This document shows, in pieces, positions 8,935 to 16,565 of a stretch of DNA of 64,000 bases (position 1 is the first letter of the stretch; each line of letters begins with the position of its first letter). Location of the stretch: assembly GCF_013344685.1 (NCBI RefSeq), contig NZ_CP050137.1, positions 4,147,001 to 4,211,000 of the forward strand. Reading direction: 5' to 3'. A program made the translations under genes and the position numbers. The stretch is from Sphingomonas sp. CL5.1 (lineage in GTDB: Bacteria > Pseudomonadota > Alphaproteobacteria > Sphingomonadales > Sphingomonadaceae). The notes below the pieces were generated by a model, which searched no databases, had not been told where the DNA came from, and worked only from the letters and a program-made list of their open reading frames with translations.

Positions 8935-8970
8935 TTCCCGTCATTCCCGCGCGGACGGGAATGGCGGGAA
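8935..8970. repeat. REP-like palindromic hairpin
   Basis: A near-perfect 15-bp inverted repeat (TTCCCGTCATTCCCG, loop CGCGGA, CGGGAATGGCGGGAA) with one G-T pair sits between the divergent acvB-like operon and imuA. The core CATTCCCG...CGGGAATG resembles widespread proteobacterial REP sequences. No second copy was noticed in this window. Confidence 0.65.
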
Positions 8971-8996
8971 GACGGATTGACTCGTCCCCTCGCAAG

Positions 8997-9011
8997 GAAC
9001 AAAATGAGAAC
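8997..9011 (+). promoter_or_regulatory. LexA box (SOS operator) of imuA-imuB-dnaE2
   Basis: GAAC-N7-GAAC with spacer AAAATGA exactly matches the alphaproteobacterial LexA consensus (GTTC-N7-GTTC on the other strand). It ends 2 nt before the proposed imuA ATG, so LexA binding would block transcription or initiation of the cassette. Confidence 0.88.
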
Positions 9012-9013
9012 AA

Positions 9014-9799
9014 ATGCCCTTTCGCGAGTCGTATCCCGTGCCCACCTCCACCGTCATTGCCGAGCTTCGCGAGACGCTGCGCGCGATCGAGGGCGACGGG
9101 CATCGCCGGCGCGAGACGCTGCCGTTCGGCATCGAGGCGCTCGACGCGCGGCTGGCGGCTGGCGGCCTCCGGCTCGATGCGCTGCACGAGATCGCCCCCG
9201 CCAGCGCGGATCTGGCAGACGACGCCTGCGCCACCTTGTTGATGGCGGGGATCGCGGCACGGGCATGGGGGCCGGTGCTGTGGGTGGTGCGCCGCCGCGA
9301 CCTGTTCGCGCCCGGTCTCTACCAGGCGGGCCTGTCGCCGGAACGTGTGATCTACGCCGAGGCGCGCGACGATGCCGAGCTGCTCGCGCTGATGGAGGAA
9401 GGCATCCGTCATCGCGGGCTGGGCGCGGTGCTCGGCGAGACGAAGCGCGCCGCGATCGCCGCGACGCGCCGGCTGCAACTCGCCGCGGAGGGCGGCCGCA
9501 CGATCGCGCTGCTGATGAAGCGGCACGCGCGCGACGGCGCCGATCCGCTCGCCGTGCCCTCCGCCGCCGTCACCCGCTGGCGCATCGCCGCCGCCCCTTC
9601 CGCGCCGCTCCCCACGCGCGGGCTGGCGGGCGGGCTGGGCCGGGGGCGCTGGCATCTGTCGCTCGCCCGCCAGCGCGGCGGCGACCCCTTCGACCTGATC
9701 GTGGAGGCCATGGATGAAACGGGTCGCCTCGCTCTACCTGCCGCATTGGTCGATCGACCGCGTCGTCAGGGCGGAGCGCCGCGCGTCGCCGCCGCCTGA
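9014..9799 (+). CDS. imuA: ImuA, RecA/SulA-like mutasome protein
   Basis: The 261-residue accessory protein of the DnaE2 mutasome works with ImuB and DnaE2 in damage-induced translesion synthesis. It shows the ImuA/RecA-like fold (LPFGIEALDARLAAGGLRLDALHEI, then GPVLWVVRRRDLFAPGL) but no intact Walker A, as usual for ImuA. The ATG at 9014 abuts a LexA box; a GTG at 9038 is an alternative start because no ribosome site is well spaced for 9014. The 3' end overlaps imuB by 86 nt. Confidence 0.85.
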   Translation: MPFRESYPVPTSTVIAELRETLRAIEGDGHRRRETLPFGIEALDARLAAGGLRLDALHEIAPASADLADDACATLLMAGIAARAWGPVLWVVRRRDLFAPGLYQAGLSPERVIYAEARDDAELLALMEEGIRHRGLGAVLGETKRAAIAATRRLQLAAEGGRTIALLMKRHARDGADPLAVPSAAVTRWRIAAAPSAPLPTRGLAGGLGRGRWHLSLARQRGGDPFDLIVEAMDETGRLALPAALVDRPRRQGGAPRVAAA

Positions 9800-11636
9800 C
9801 GCGCCGCCGGTCACGCCTGCTCTCCCGCCGCGCCCCGCCGAGCGCGTCACCGGCTGGCGCCCCGGCGCGCGCTGGGCGAAGGGCGAGCGCGCCGTCGCGC
9901 CGCCCCCGGTGACGCATCGCGCGCCGCCGCTCGTCACCGTGACGCGCAACGGCAGCCGGATCGAGATCGCCGCAGCCTCCCCCGCCGCCGTCGCGCTGGG
10001 GATAGCGCCGGGCATGGCGCTGACGCAGGCGCGCGCCTCCGTCCCGGCGCTCGACGTGCGCGATGCCGACCCGGCCGGCGACCGCGCCGATCTGGAGCGG
10101 CTGGCGGCGGCGCTCGCGCGGCGCTGGACGCCGATCGTGGCGATCTCCGGCCCGGACAGCCTGTTCCTGGACCTGACCGGCGTCGCCCATCTCCACGGCG
10201 GCGAGGAACGCATGGCGCGCCGCATCGCGCGGCTGCTCGCGCGACTGGGCTTCACCACGCGGATCGCGATCGCCGACACCACCGGCGCGGCCTGGGCGAT
10301 GGCGCGATATGGAAGGACGGCGTGGTCGACCTCGCTCCTCTCCGTCGTCGATCCGCTGGATTCGTCACCTCTCCCACATGGCGGCTCGAACGCAGCCTCT
10401 TCCCGCCCACCCACCGGGATGCACCACTCTCCGCCCAGTCCGTCACCTCGGCCTTGTGAGGCGGACCGCAGACCAGAGAGGCGAACGCCATCATCCGCGG
10501 CTCCGTGGCCCCCGACACAAAGCCGGGATAGTGGAGAGAGCATCATCATCCCGCCCGCCGCCCAACGCGCGGCGCTCGCCCCGCTTCCCGTCGCCGCGTT
10601 GCGACTCGAAGCCGATGCGCTGGAGTTGCTCGACCGGCTCGGCATCGAGACGATCGGCGAACTGCTGGCGACGCCGCGCGCGCCGCTGGTGCGACGGTTC
10701 GGCGCGGCGATCGTGCGGCGGCTCGATCAGGCGATCGGGGCCGCCGCCGAGCCGCTCGTTCCCATCGCGCCGCCGCGGCCGATCGCCGTCGAGCGCCGCT
10801 TCGCCGAACCGATCCTCACCGCCGAGGCGATCGAGCATTGGCTCGGCGGCCTGACCGGCGAACTGGCCGCCGTCCTCGCCCAAGCCGGGCTGGGCGCGCG
10901 CGCGCTGCTGTTCGTCGCCAGCCGGGTCGATCATCAGGCGCAGGTGCTGCGTGTCGGCTTCGCCCGCGCGACCCGCGACGCGGCGCATATCCGCCGCCTG
11001 ATCGCGCGGCGGATCGAGGAGATCGACCCCGGATACGGCATCGACGCGCTCGCGCTCCACGTCCGCCGCGCCGAGCCGCTCGGACCGCAGGCGCTCGGCG
11101 CGGCGCTGACGGAGCGGCAGGCGCCCGACCTCGCGCCGCTGGTCGATAAGCTCGCCAACCGCATCGGCCATGCGCGGCTGTGGCGGCAGCGCCCGGTGGA
11201 AAGCGACGTGCCCGAACGCGCCGCCGCCGCCATCCCGGCGCTCGATCCGCCGTCGGAAGGCGAGGCGCGGCTGGCGCTCGACGACGTGCGCCGGCTCGAC
11301 AAGCGGCCGCCCGATCATCCGTGGCACCCGCGCTGGCCGCGTCCGGCGCGGCTGCTGCGCCGGCCGGAAGCGCTCGATCACGTCCTCGCCGAGCTGCCCG
11401 ATCAGCCGCCGCGCCGCTTCACCTGGCGCGGCGAGCAGCATCAGGTGGTGCGCGGCGACGGGCCGGAACGGATCACCGGCGAATGGTGGCGGCGCGGCGC
11501 CGAGCGCGACGCGGTGCGCGATTATTTCCGGGTGGAGGACGAGGCCGGCCGCCGCTTCTGGCTGTTCCGGCGCGGCGACGGCGTGCGGCCGGAAACCGGC
11601 GACCTCCTCTGGTTCATCCACGGCACGTTCGGATGA
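9714..11636 (+). CDS. imuB: ImuB, Y-family polymerase-like mutasome subunit with an unusual insert
   Basis: The 640-residue non-catalytic Y-family homologue bridges DnaE2 to the sliding clamp (known for the family). The N-terminal fold is recognisable (RVASLYLPHWSIDRVV, DSLFLDLTGVAHLHGG), and residues around 280-480 cover the thumb and little-finger region. Acidic catalytic residues of true Y-polymerases are replaced, for example PHWSID where DxD is expected. GGAGG at 9703-9707, 6 nt before ATG 9714, fixes the start and makes the 86-nt overlap with imuA real. Residues about 200-278 are a Ser/Pro/Arg-rich low-complexity insert between two conserved blocks. Confidence 0.9.
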   Translation: MKRVASLYLPHWSIDRVVRAERRASPPPDAPPVTPALPPRPAERVTGWRPGARWAKGERAVAPPPVTHRAPPLVTVTRNGSRIEIAAASPAAVALGIAPGMALTQARASVPALDVRDADPAGDRADLERLAAALARRWTPIVAISGPDSLFLDLTGVAHLHGGEERMARRIARLLARLGFTTRIAIADTTGAAWAMARYGRTAWSTSLLSVVDPLDSSPLPHGGSNAASSRPPTGMHHSPPSPSPRPCEADRRPERRTPSSAAPWPPTQSRDSGESIIIPPAAQRAALAPLPVAALRLEADALELLDRLGIETIGELLATPRAPLVRRFGAAIVRRLDQAIGAAAEPLVPIAPPRPIAVERRFAEPILTAEAIEHWLGGLTGELAAVLAQAGLGARALLFVASRVDHQAQVLRVGFARATRDAAHIRRLIARRIEEIDPGYGIDALALHVRRAEPLGPQALGAALTERQAPDLAPLVDKLANRIGHARLWRQRPVESDVPERAAAAIPALDPPSEGEARLALDDVRRLDKRPPDHPWHPRWPRPARLLRRPEALDHVLAELPDQPPRRFTWRGEQHQVVRGDGPERITGEWWRRGAERDAVRDYFRVEDEAGRRFWLFRRGDGVRPETGDLLWFIHGTFG

Positions 11637-11652
11637 GGCGCGGCGAGCGGCC

Positions 11653-14600
11653 ATGACCTACAGCGAGCTTCAGGTCACCACGCATTATTCCTTCCTGCGC
11701 GGCGCATCGTCGTGCGAGGAATTGTTCGCCACCGCCGCGCTGCTCGGCATCCCGGCGCTGGGGATCGTCGACCGCAATTCGGTTGCCGGGCTGGTCCGCG
11801 CACTGCGCGCCGCCGAGCATGTCGGCAATGTCCGCGCCATTCCCGGCTGCCGGCTCGATCTGGTCAGCGGCGATTCGGTGCTGGTGTGGCCGCAGGATCG
11901 CGCCGCGTGGAGCCGCCTCACTTCCCTGCTCAGCATCGGCAAGGCGCGCGCCGACGCGCGGCGCGGGGAGAAGGGCAGATGCTTCCTGCACTGGGACGAT
12001 CTCGCCGCCCGCGCGGAGGGGCTGGTCGCCGCGCTGGTCGCCGATCACGTGCCGGACGAGCGCGCGCTGCGCTGGATGGCGGATGTGTTCGGCGGCGACG
12101 GGAGCAACGGCGGGCGCGGCCATGTCTGCCTCACGCATCATCGCCGGCCGGGCGATGCGCCGCGTCTCCACGAAACCGCGCTGGCGGCGGAGGCGTTCGG
12201 CCTGACCCCGCTTGCCACCGGCGACGTGCTCTACCACCATCCCTTCCGGCGGATGTTGCAGGATGTCGTCACCGCGATCCGCGAGAAGACGACGATCGAC
12301 GACCTCGGCTTCCACCGCGAACGTCATGCCGACCGCCACCTCCAGCCGCCGGAGGAGATGGCGCGCCGCTTCCGCGATCATCCGCGCGCGCTGGCGGCGG
12401 TGGAGGCGGTGGTCGAGCGCTGCGCCTTCTCGCTGCGCGACCTCACCTATCAATATCCCGACGAGATCGTCATCCCCGGCAAAACCGCGCAGGAGGCGCT
12501 GGCCACGCTGGCGTGGAACGGCCTGAAGCATCGCTTCGGCGGGAACCCGTCCAAAGCGCATCGCGAACTGCTCGACCGCGAGTTGAAGCTGGTCGAGAAA
12601 ATGGATTACGCGCCCTATTTCCTGACGGTCAATTCGATCGTCCAATATGCGCGCAGTCAGGAGATCGTCTGTCAGGGGCGCGGCAGCGCGGCCAATTCGG
12701 TGATCTGCTTCGCGCTCAACATCACCTCGATCGACCCGGTCAAACATCAACTGCTGTTTGAGCGCTTCGTCTCCGAGGAGCGCCGCGAGCCGCCCGACAT
12801 CGACGTCGATTTCGAACATGAGCGGCGCGAGGAGGTGATCCAGTGGATCTACCGGGATTACGGCTATGAATATACCGCGCTCACCGCCGTCGTCATCCGC
12901 TTCCGCTCGCGCAGCGCGATCCGCGAGGTGGGCAAGGCGCTCGGCCTGCCGGAGGACATGACCACCGCGCTCGCCGGGCAGGTGTGGGGCTGGTCGAACG
13001 ACGGCGTGCCGGCGCATCACGTCACGGCGCTCGGTCTCGATCCGAACGAGCCGCGCCTCGCGCTGGCGCTGGAATTGGCGCACGCGCTGATCGGCACGCC
13101 GCGTCACTTGTCACAGCATCCCGGCGGCTTCGTGCTGACGCGCGATCCGCTGCGCGATCTGGTGCCGATCGAGCCGGCCGCGATGGCCAATCGCTATGTG
13201 ATCGAATGGGAGAAGGAGGATATCGAGTTCCTCGGCTTCATGAAGGTCGATATCCTCGGGCTGGGGATGCTGGGCTGCATGCGCCGCGCCTATGAACTGC
13301 TGGCCGCGCACAAGGATATCCACCTCAACCTCTCCAGCCCGCTGATGCAGGAGGATGATCCGAAGACCTTCGAGATGATCTGCCGCGCGGACACCTTGGG
13401 CGTGTTCCAGATCGAGAGCCGCGCGCAGATGTCGATGCTGCCGCGCATGAAGCCGGCGAATTTCTACGACATCGCGATCCAGGTGGCGATCGTGCGGCCG
13501 GGGCCGATCCAGGGCGGGATGGTCCATCCCTATCTGAAGCGGCGGATGCTGCCCCCGGAGGAGCAGGAGAAACTGGATTATCCCAGTCCCAGGCTGCGCG
13601 GCGTCCTCAAGAAAACCTTGGGCGTCCCTCTGTTTCAGGAACAGGCGATGCAGGTGGCGATCATCGGCGCCGATTTCTCGCCCGGCGAGGCGGACAACCT
13701 CCGCCGCGCGATGGCGACGTTCAAGTCCACCGGCGGCGTCGGCAAGTTCCGCGGGCCACTGATCAACGGAATGCTCCGTAACGGCATCACGCTCGATTTC
13801 GCCGAGCGGCTGGTGAAGCAGATCGAGGGCTTCGGCAGCTACGGCTTCCCCGAAAGCCACGCGGCGAGCTTCGCCAAGATCGCCTATGCCTCGTCATGGA
13901 TGAAATGCCATCATCCCGAGGTGTTCTGCGCCGCGTTGCTCAACGCGCAGCCGATGGGCTTCTACGCCCCGGCGCAGATCGTGCGCGACGCCCGCGCGCA
14001 CGACGTGGAGATACGCCCGGCCTGCGTGGTGGAGAGCGAGTGGGATACGACGATCGTCGGCAAGGCCCGCCCCGGCACGGACGATCGCCTGCCGCTGCGG
14101 CTCGGCCTGCGCATCGTCGCGGGGCTGTCGGCGGAACATGCCGGGAAGATCGTCACCGCGCGCGGCGAGCGCCCATTCGCCTCGATCGCGGACGTATGGC
14201 GGCGATCGGGCGTGCCGCTCGCGGCGCTGGAGCGGCTCGCCAAGGCCGATGCCTTCGCCGGCATGGGGCTGGACCGGCGGCAGGCCTTATGGGCGATCCG
14301 TGGGCTGGGGGAAAAGCCGCTGCCGCTGCTCGCCGCGCTGGAGACGCGCGAAACACCAGTCTATCTCAAGGCGCTGACCGCCGGGCGCGAGGTGGTGGAG
14401 GATTATCGCGCCACCCAGCTTTCGCTGCGCCCGCACCCGCTCACCTTCCTGCGCGGCGAGTTGAAGCGGCGCGGGATCGTGCCTTGCGCCGATCTGGCGA
14501 CGATCCCGGACGGGCGGATGGTGGACCTCGCCGGGCTGATCCTCGTCCGCCAGCGGCCGGGGAGCGCCAAGGGCGTGCTGTTCCTGACGATCGAGGACGA

Positions 14601-14928
14601 AAGCGGCATCGCCAACGGCATCCTCTGGCCCGACCGGTTCGAGGCGCAGCGGCGCATCATCATGTCGTCCGCGATGGTGGCGATCCGGGGACGGGTGCAG
14701 AAGGAGGGGATCGTGATCCATGTGGTGACGGAGCGCGTCACCGACCTCACCTGGCTGCTGCGGCAGGTGGGCGACGTCGACATGCCGCGCCTCGTGCCGC
14801 ACGGATCGGCCGGACCCGGCGGCCCCGATCGCGGCGAGGAGGAATGGCGCCCCCATCCGCGCACCGACTATCATTTCCGTGACCGCCGGGCGGACGTGAT
14901 CCCGATCCGCAGCCACGATTTCCATTAG
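11653..14928 (+). CDS. dnaE2: error-prone DNA polymerase III alpha subunit DnaE2
   Basis: The 1091-residue polymerase is the catalytic subunit of the SOS mutasome. The N-terminal PHP domain begins YSELQVTTHYSFLRGASS, diagnostic of DnaE2 rather than DnaE1. The polymerase catalytic motif PDIDVDFEHERREEV lies near residue 380. The C-terminal OB-fold region (VDLAGLILVRQRPGSAKG) is present and the protein is full length. It starts 16 nt after imuB and is probably transcribed from the LexA-controlled promoter upstream of imuA. The open frame extends upstream to 11170 but that is imuB sequence out of frame. Confidence 0.95.
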   Translation: MTYSELQVTTHYSFLRGASSCEELFATAALLGIPALGIVDRNSVAGLVRALRAAEHVGNVRAIPGCRLDLVSGDSVLVWPQDRAAWSRLTSLLSIGKARADARRGEKGRCFLHWDDLAARAEGLVAALVADHVPDERALRWMADVFGGDGSNGGRGHVCLTHHRRPGDAPRLHETALAAEAFGLTPLATGDVLYHHPFRRMLQDVVTAIREKTTIDDLGFHRERHADRHLQPPEEMARRFRDHPRALAAVEAVVERCAFSLRDLTYQYPDEIVIPGKTAQEALATLAWNGLKHRFGGNPSKAHRELLDRELKLVEKMDYAPYFLTVNSIVQYARSQEIVCQGRGSAANSVICFALNITSIDPVKHQLLFERFVSEERREPPDIDVDFEHERREEVIQWIYRDYGYEYTALTAVVIRFRSRSAIREVGKALGLPEDMTTALAGQVWGWSNDGVPAHHVTALGLDPNEPRLALALELAHALIGTPRHLSQHPGGFVLTRDPLRDLVPIEPAAMANRYVIEWEKEDIEFLGFMKVDILGLGMLGCMRRAYELLAAHKDIHLNLSSPLMQEDDPKTFEMICRADTLGVFQIESRAQMSMLPRMKPANFYDIAIQVAIVRPGPIQGGMVHPYLKRRMLPPEEQEKLDYPSPRLRGVLKKTLGVPLFQEQAMQVAIIGADFSPGEADNLRRAMATFKSTGGVGKFRGPLINGMLRNGITLDFAERLVKQIEGFGSYGFPESHAASFAKIAYASSWMKCHHPEVFCAALLNAQPMGFYAPAQIVRDARAHDVEIRPACVVESEWDTTIVGKARPGTDDRLPLRLGLRIVAGLSAEHAGKIVTARGERPFASIADVWRRSGVPLAALERLAKADAFAGMGLDRRQALWAIRGLGEKPLPLLAALETRETPVYLKALTAGREVVEDYRATQLSLRPHPLTFLRGELKRRGIVPCADLATIPDGRMVDLAGLILVRQRPGSAKGVLFLTIEDESGIANGILWPDRFEAQRRIIMSSAMVAIRGRVQKEGIVIHVVTERVTDLTWLLRQVGDVDMPRLVPHGSAGPGGPDRGEEEWRPHPRTDYHFRDRRADVIPIRSHDFH

Positions 14929-14989
14929 GCTCGCAAGCTCAAGGTCGCGGCGCGCGCGCCTACCCCCGGCCGTTCCCGCGCGAGCGGCA

Positions 14990-15017
14990 ACGGCCCCGGC
15001 GATCACGCCGGGACCGT
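14990..15017. terminator. hairpin between convergent dnaE2 and a small gene
   Basis: ACGG-C-CCCGGCG, loop ATCA, CGCCGGG-A-CCGT forms an 11-bp stem with one mismatch just after dnaE2 and before the end of the convergent small gene. It lacks a T-run, so a bidirectional terminator role is tentative. Confidence 0.4.
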
Positions 15018-15024
15018 CACGACT

Positions 15025-15282
15025 TCACTTCGCCTTGTGATGACGGACGTGATGGACGCGGCGATGCTTCGCATGATGCGCGCGCTTCGCGTGGTGCTTC
15101 TTCACCATATGATGCTTCTTCGCGACATGATGGCGCGCATGCCGCACATGGGTCGCCGACCGGGCGCCCTGCACGCAATTGTCGCGCACCGTCGCCGAGC
15201 AGGGCGGATAGTCCGCCGCCGACGCGGTGCCCGCCGTCAGCATCCCCAGTGCGAACGCGCCGAGAAGGACGATCTTTTTCAT
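15025..15282 (-). CDS. small secreted His/Lys-rich protein, 85 aa
   Basis: The first ~22 residues are a clear signal peptide (MKKIVLLGAFALGMLTAGTASA). The mature protein has two Cys (YPPCSATVRDNCVQGARS) and then a tail dominated by His, Lys, Ala and Arg repeats (HHVAKKHHMVKKHHAK). Such tails may bind metals, nucleic acid or anionic envelope polymers; function is not established. GGAGGTGA upstream of the ATG at 15282 is a strong ribosome site, so it is very likely expressed. Confidence 0.8.
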   Translation of the reverse strand: MKKIVLLGAFALGMLTAGTASAADYPPCSATVRDNCVQGARSATHVRHARHHVAKKHHMVKKHHAKRAHHAKHRRVHHVRHHKAK

Positions 15283-15389
15283 GATCTTTCACCTCCGTCT
15301 TGTTTTCTTCGTCCGCGCCCGCCGAAGCATCGACCGGCACGCGGCATGACTTTGCCTACAAGCTCCATGAATGCCCAGTTAATTCGTGG

Positions 15390-16391
15390 TCATCCGACCG
15401 TCTGCTCGATCACGCCGAAGATCGGATGGTGGCGATCGTCCTCCGCCCAGATGCGCACCGTGTCGCCGCGCTTGAGGAACGGGGTGGCGGGCTTGCCCGA
15501 CAGGATCGTCTCGACCGTGCGCACCTCGGCAAGACAGCAATAGCCCACGCCGCCCTCACCGATCGGCTTGCCCGGCCCGCCACCGGCATCGCGGTTCGAG
15601 ACGGTGCCGGAGCCGACGATCGTCCCCGCCCCCAGCGCGCGCGTCCTGGCGGCATGGGCGATCAGCGTGCCGAAATCGAAGGTCATGTCCACGCCCGCCT
15701 CGACCCGGCCGAACGGCGCGCCGTTGACGTCGACCATCAGCTTGCGATGCAGCTTGCCGTCCCGCCACCAGTCGCCGAGGCTGTCCGGCGTCACGAACAC
15801 CGGCGAGAAGGCGGAGGCCGGCTTCGACTGGAAGAAGCCGAAGCCCTTGGCCAGCTCGCCGGGAATCAGGTTGCGCAGCGACACGTCGTTGGTGAGGCCC
15901 ACCAGCCGGACCGCCGCCAGCGCCTCCTCGCGCGTCGCGCCGAGCGGCACGTCGCCGGTGACGACCACCACCTCCGCCTCCAGATCGCAGCCCCAGCTTT
16001 CGTCCGCCAGCGGAATCGCGTCGCGCGGGCCGAGGAAGCCGTCCGATCCGCCCTGGTACATCAGCGGATCGTGCCAGAAGCTCTCCGGCATCTCGGCATT
16101 GCGCGCCTGCCGCACCAGCGCGACATGGTTCACATAGGCCGACCCGTCCGCCCATTGATAGGCGCGCGGCAGCGGCGCGGCGGCGTCATGCTCGTGGAAG
16201 CGTTCACGCGGGATCGTCTCATGCTCCAGATCGGTCGCGAGCAGCTCGAGCGCGGGCGCGATCCGGTCCCAATCGTCCAGCGCCGCCTGCAAGGTGGGGC
16301 ACAGGTGGCTGGCGTCGGCATACCAGGCCAGATCATTGGAAACGACGACGAGCCTCCCATCGCGACCGTGCTTCAGGCTAGCTAGTTTCAT
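15390..16391 (-). CDS. fumarylacetoacetate hydrolase (FAH) family protein
   Basis: The 333-residue enzyme has the two-part layout of bacterial fumarylacetoacetases: an N-terminal FAA_hydrolase_N-type region (MKLASLKHGRDGRLVVVSND) and a C-terminal FAH fold with metal-ligand regions (DLEAEVVVVTGDVP, FGFFQSKPASAF). The likely reaction is C-C bond hydrolysis in tyrosine or other aromatic degradation. AAGGAG about 10 nt before ATG 16391 supports the start. It is divergent from the acyl-CoA dehydrogenase across a 174-nt region with a small TAAC/GTTA inverted repeat. Confidence 0.85.
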   Translation of the reverse strand: MKLASLKHGRDGRLVVVSNDLAWYADASHLCPTLQAALDDWDRIAPALELLATDLEHETIPRERFHEHDAAAPLPRAYQWADGSAYVNHVALVRQARNAEMPESFWHDPLMYQGGSDGFLGPRDAIPLADESWGCDLEAEVVVVTGDVPLGATREEALAAVRLVGLTNDVSLRNLIPGELAKGFGFFQSKPASAFSPVFVTPDSLGDWWRDGKLHRKLMVDVNGAPFGRVEAGVDMTFDFGTLIAHAARTRALGAGTIVGSGTVSNRDAGGGPGKPIGEGGVGYCCLAEVRTVETILSGKPATPFLKRGDTVRIWAEDDRHHPIFGVIEQTVG

Positions 16392-16490
16392 TTGTTACGA
16401 TCTCCTTCGCCCGCTCCTTGCCGCGAATGGCCGGCTGAGTCGAGAGCGTGGGCTGCTATGCGGCTCCGCGCAACCTGCGACAGCGCGCCA

Positions 16491-16502
16491 TAACAAAAGT
16501 TA
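16491..16502. promoter_or_regulatory. small inverted repeat in the divergent FAH / acyl-CoA dehydrogenase region
   Basis: TAAC-AAAA-GTTA lies about 65 nt before the acyl-CoA dehydrogenase start and 100 nt before the FAH start. It could be a half-site pair for a regulator, but it is short; only the symmetry is directly seen. Confidence 0.25.
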
Positions 16503-16565
16503 CTTGACCCCTCGCCCCGCCGCCGCGACAAGGCGCGCAACTGTCTTGGGAGAGGATTTCCACGC

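Noticed and set aside
8861..9655. Long N-terminal extension of the VirJ-like gene
   Set aside because: This part is antisense to imuA and precedes the real signal anchor.
9004..9717. Frame starting ATG 9004 with a better-spaced AAGGA than imuA
   Set aside because: The product is a low-quality Arg/Ala shadow; the imuA frame has the family sequence.
12100..12500. Possible CRISPR or tandem repeat arrays in dense GC stretches
   Set aside because: No regularly spaced identical repeats were found here or elsewhere in the window; similarity is codon bias.
11614..13107. 497-codon minus-strand frame over dnaE2
   Set aside because: Antisense shadow; no ribosome site or domain, while dnaE2 motifs are intact.
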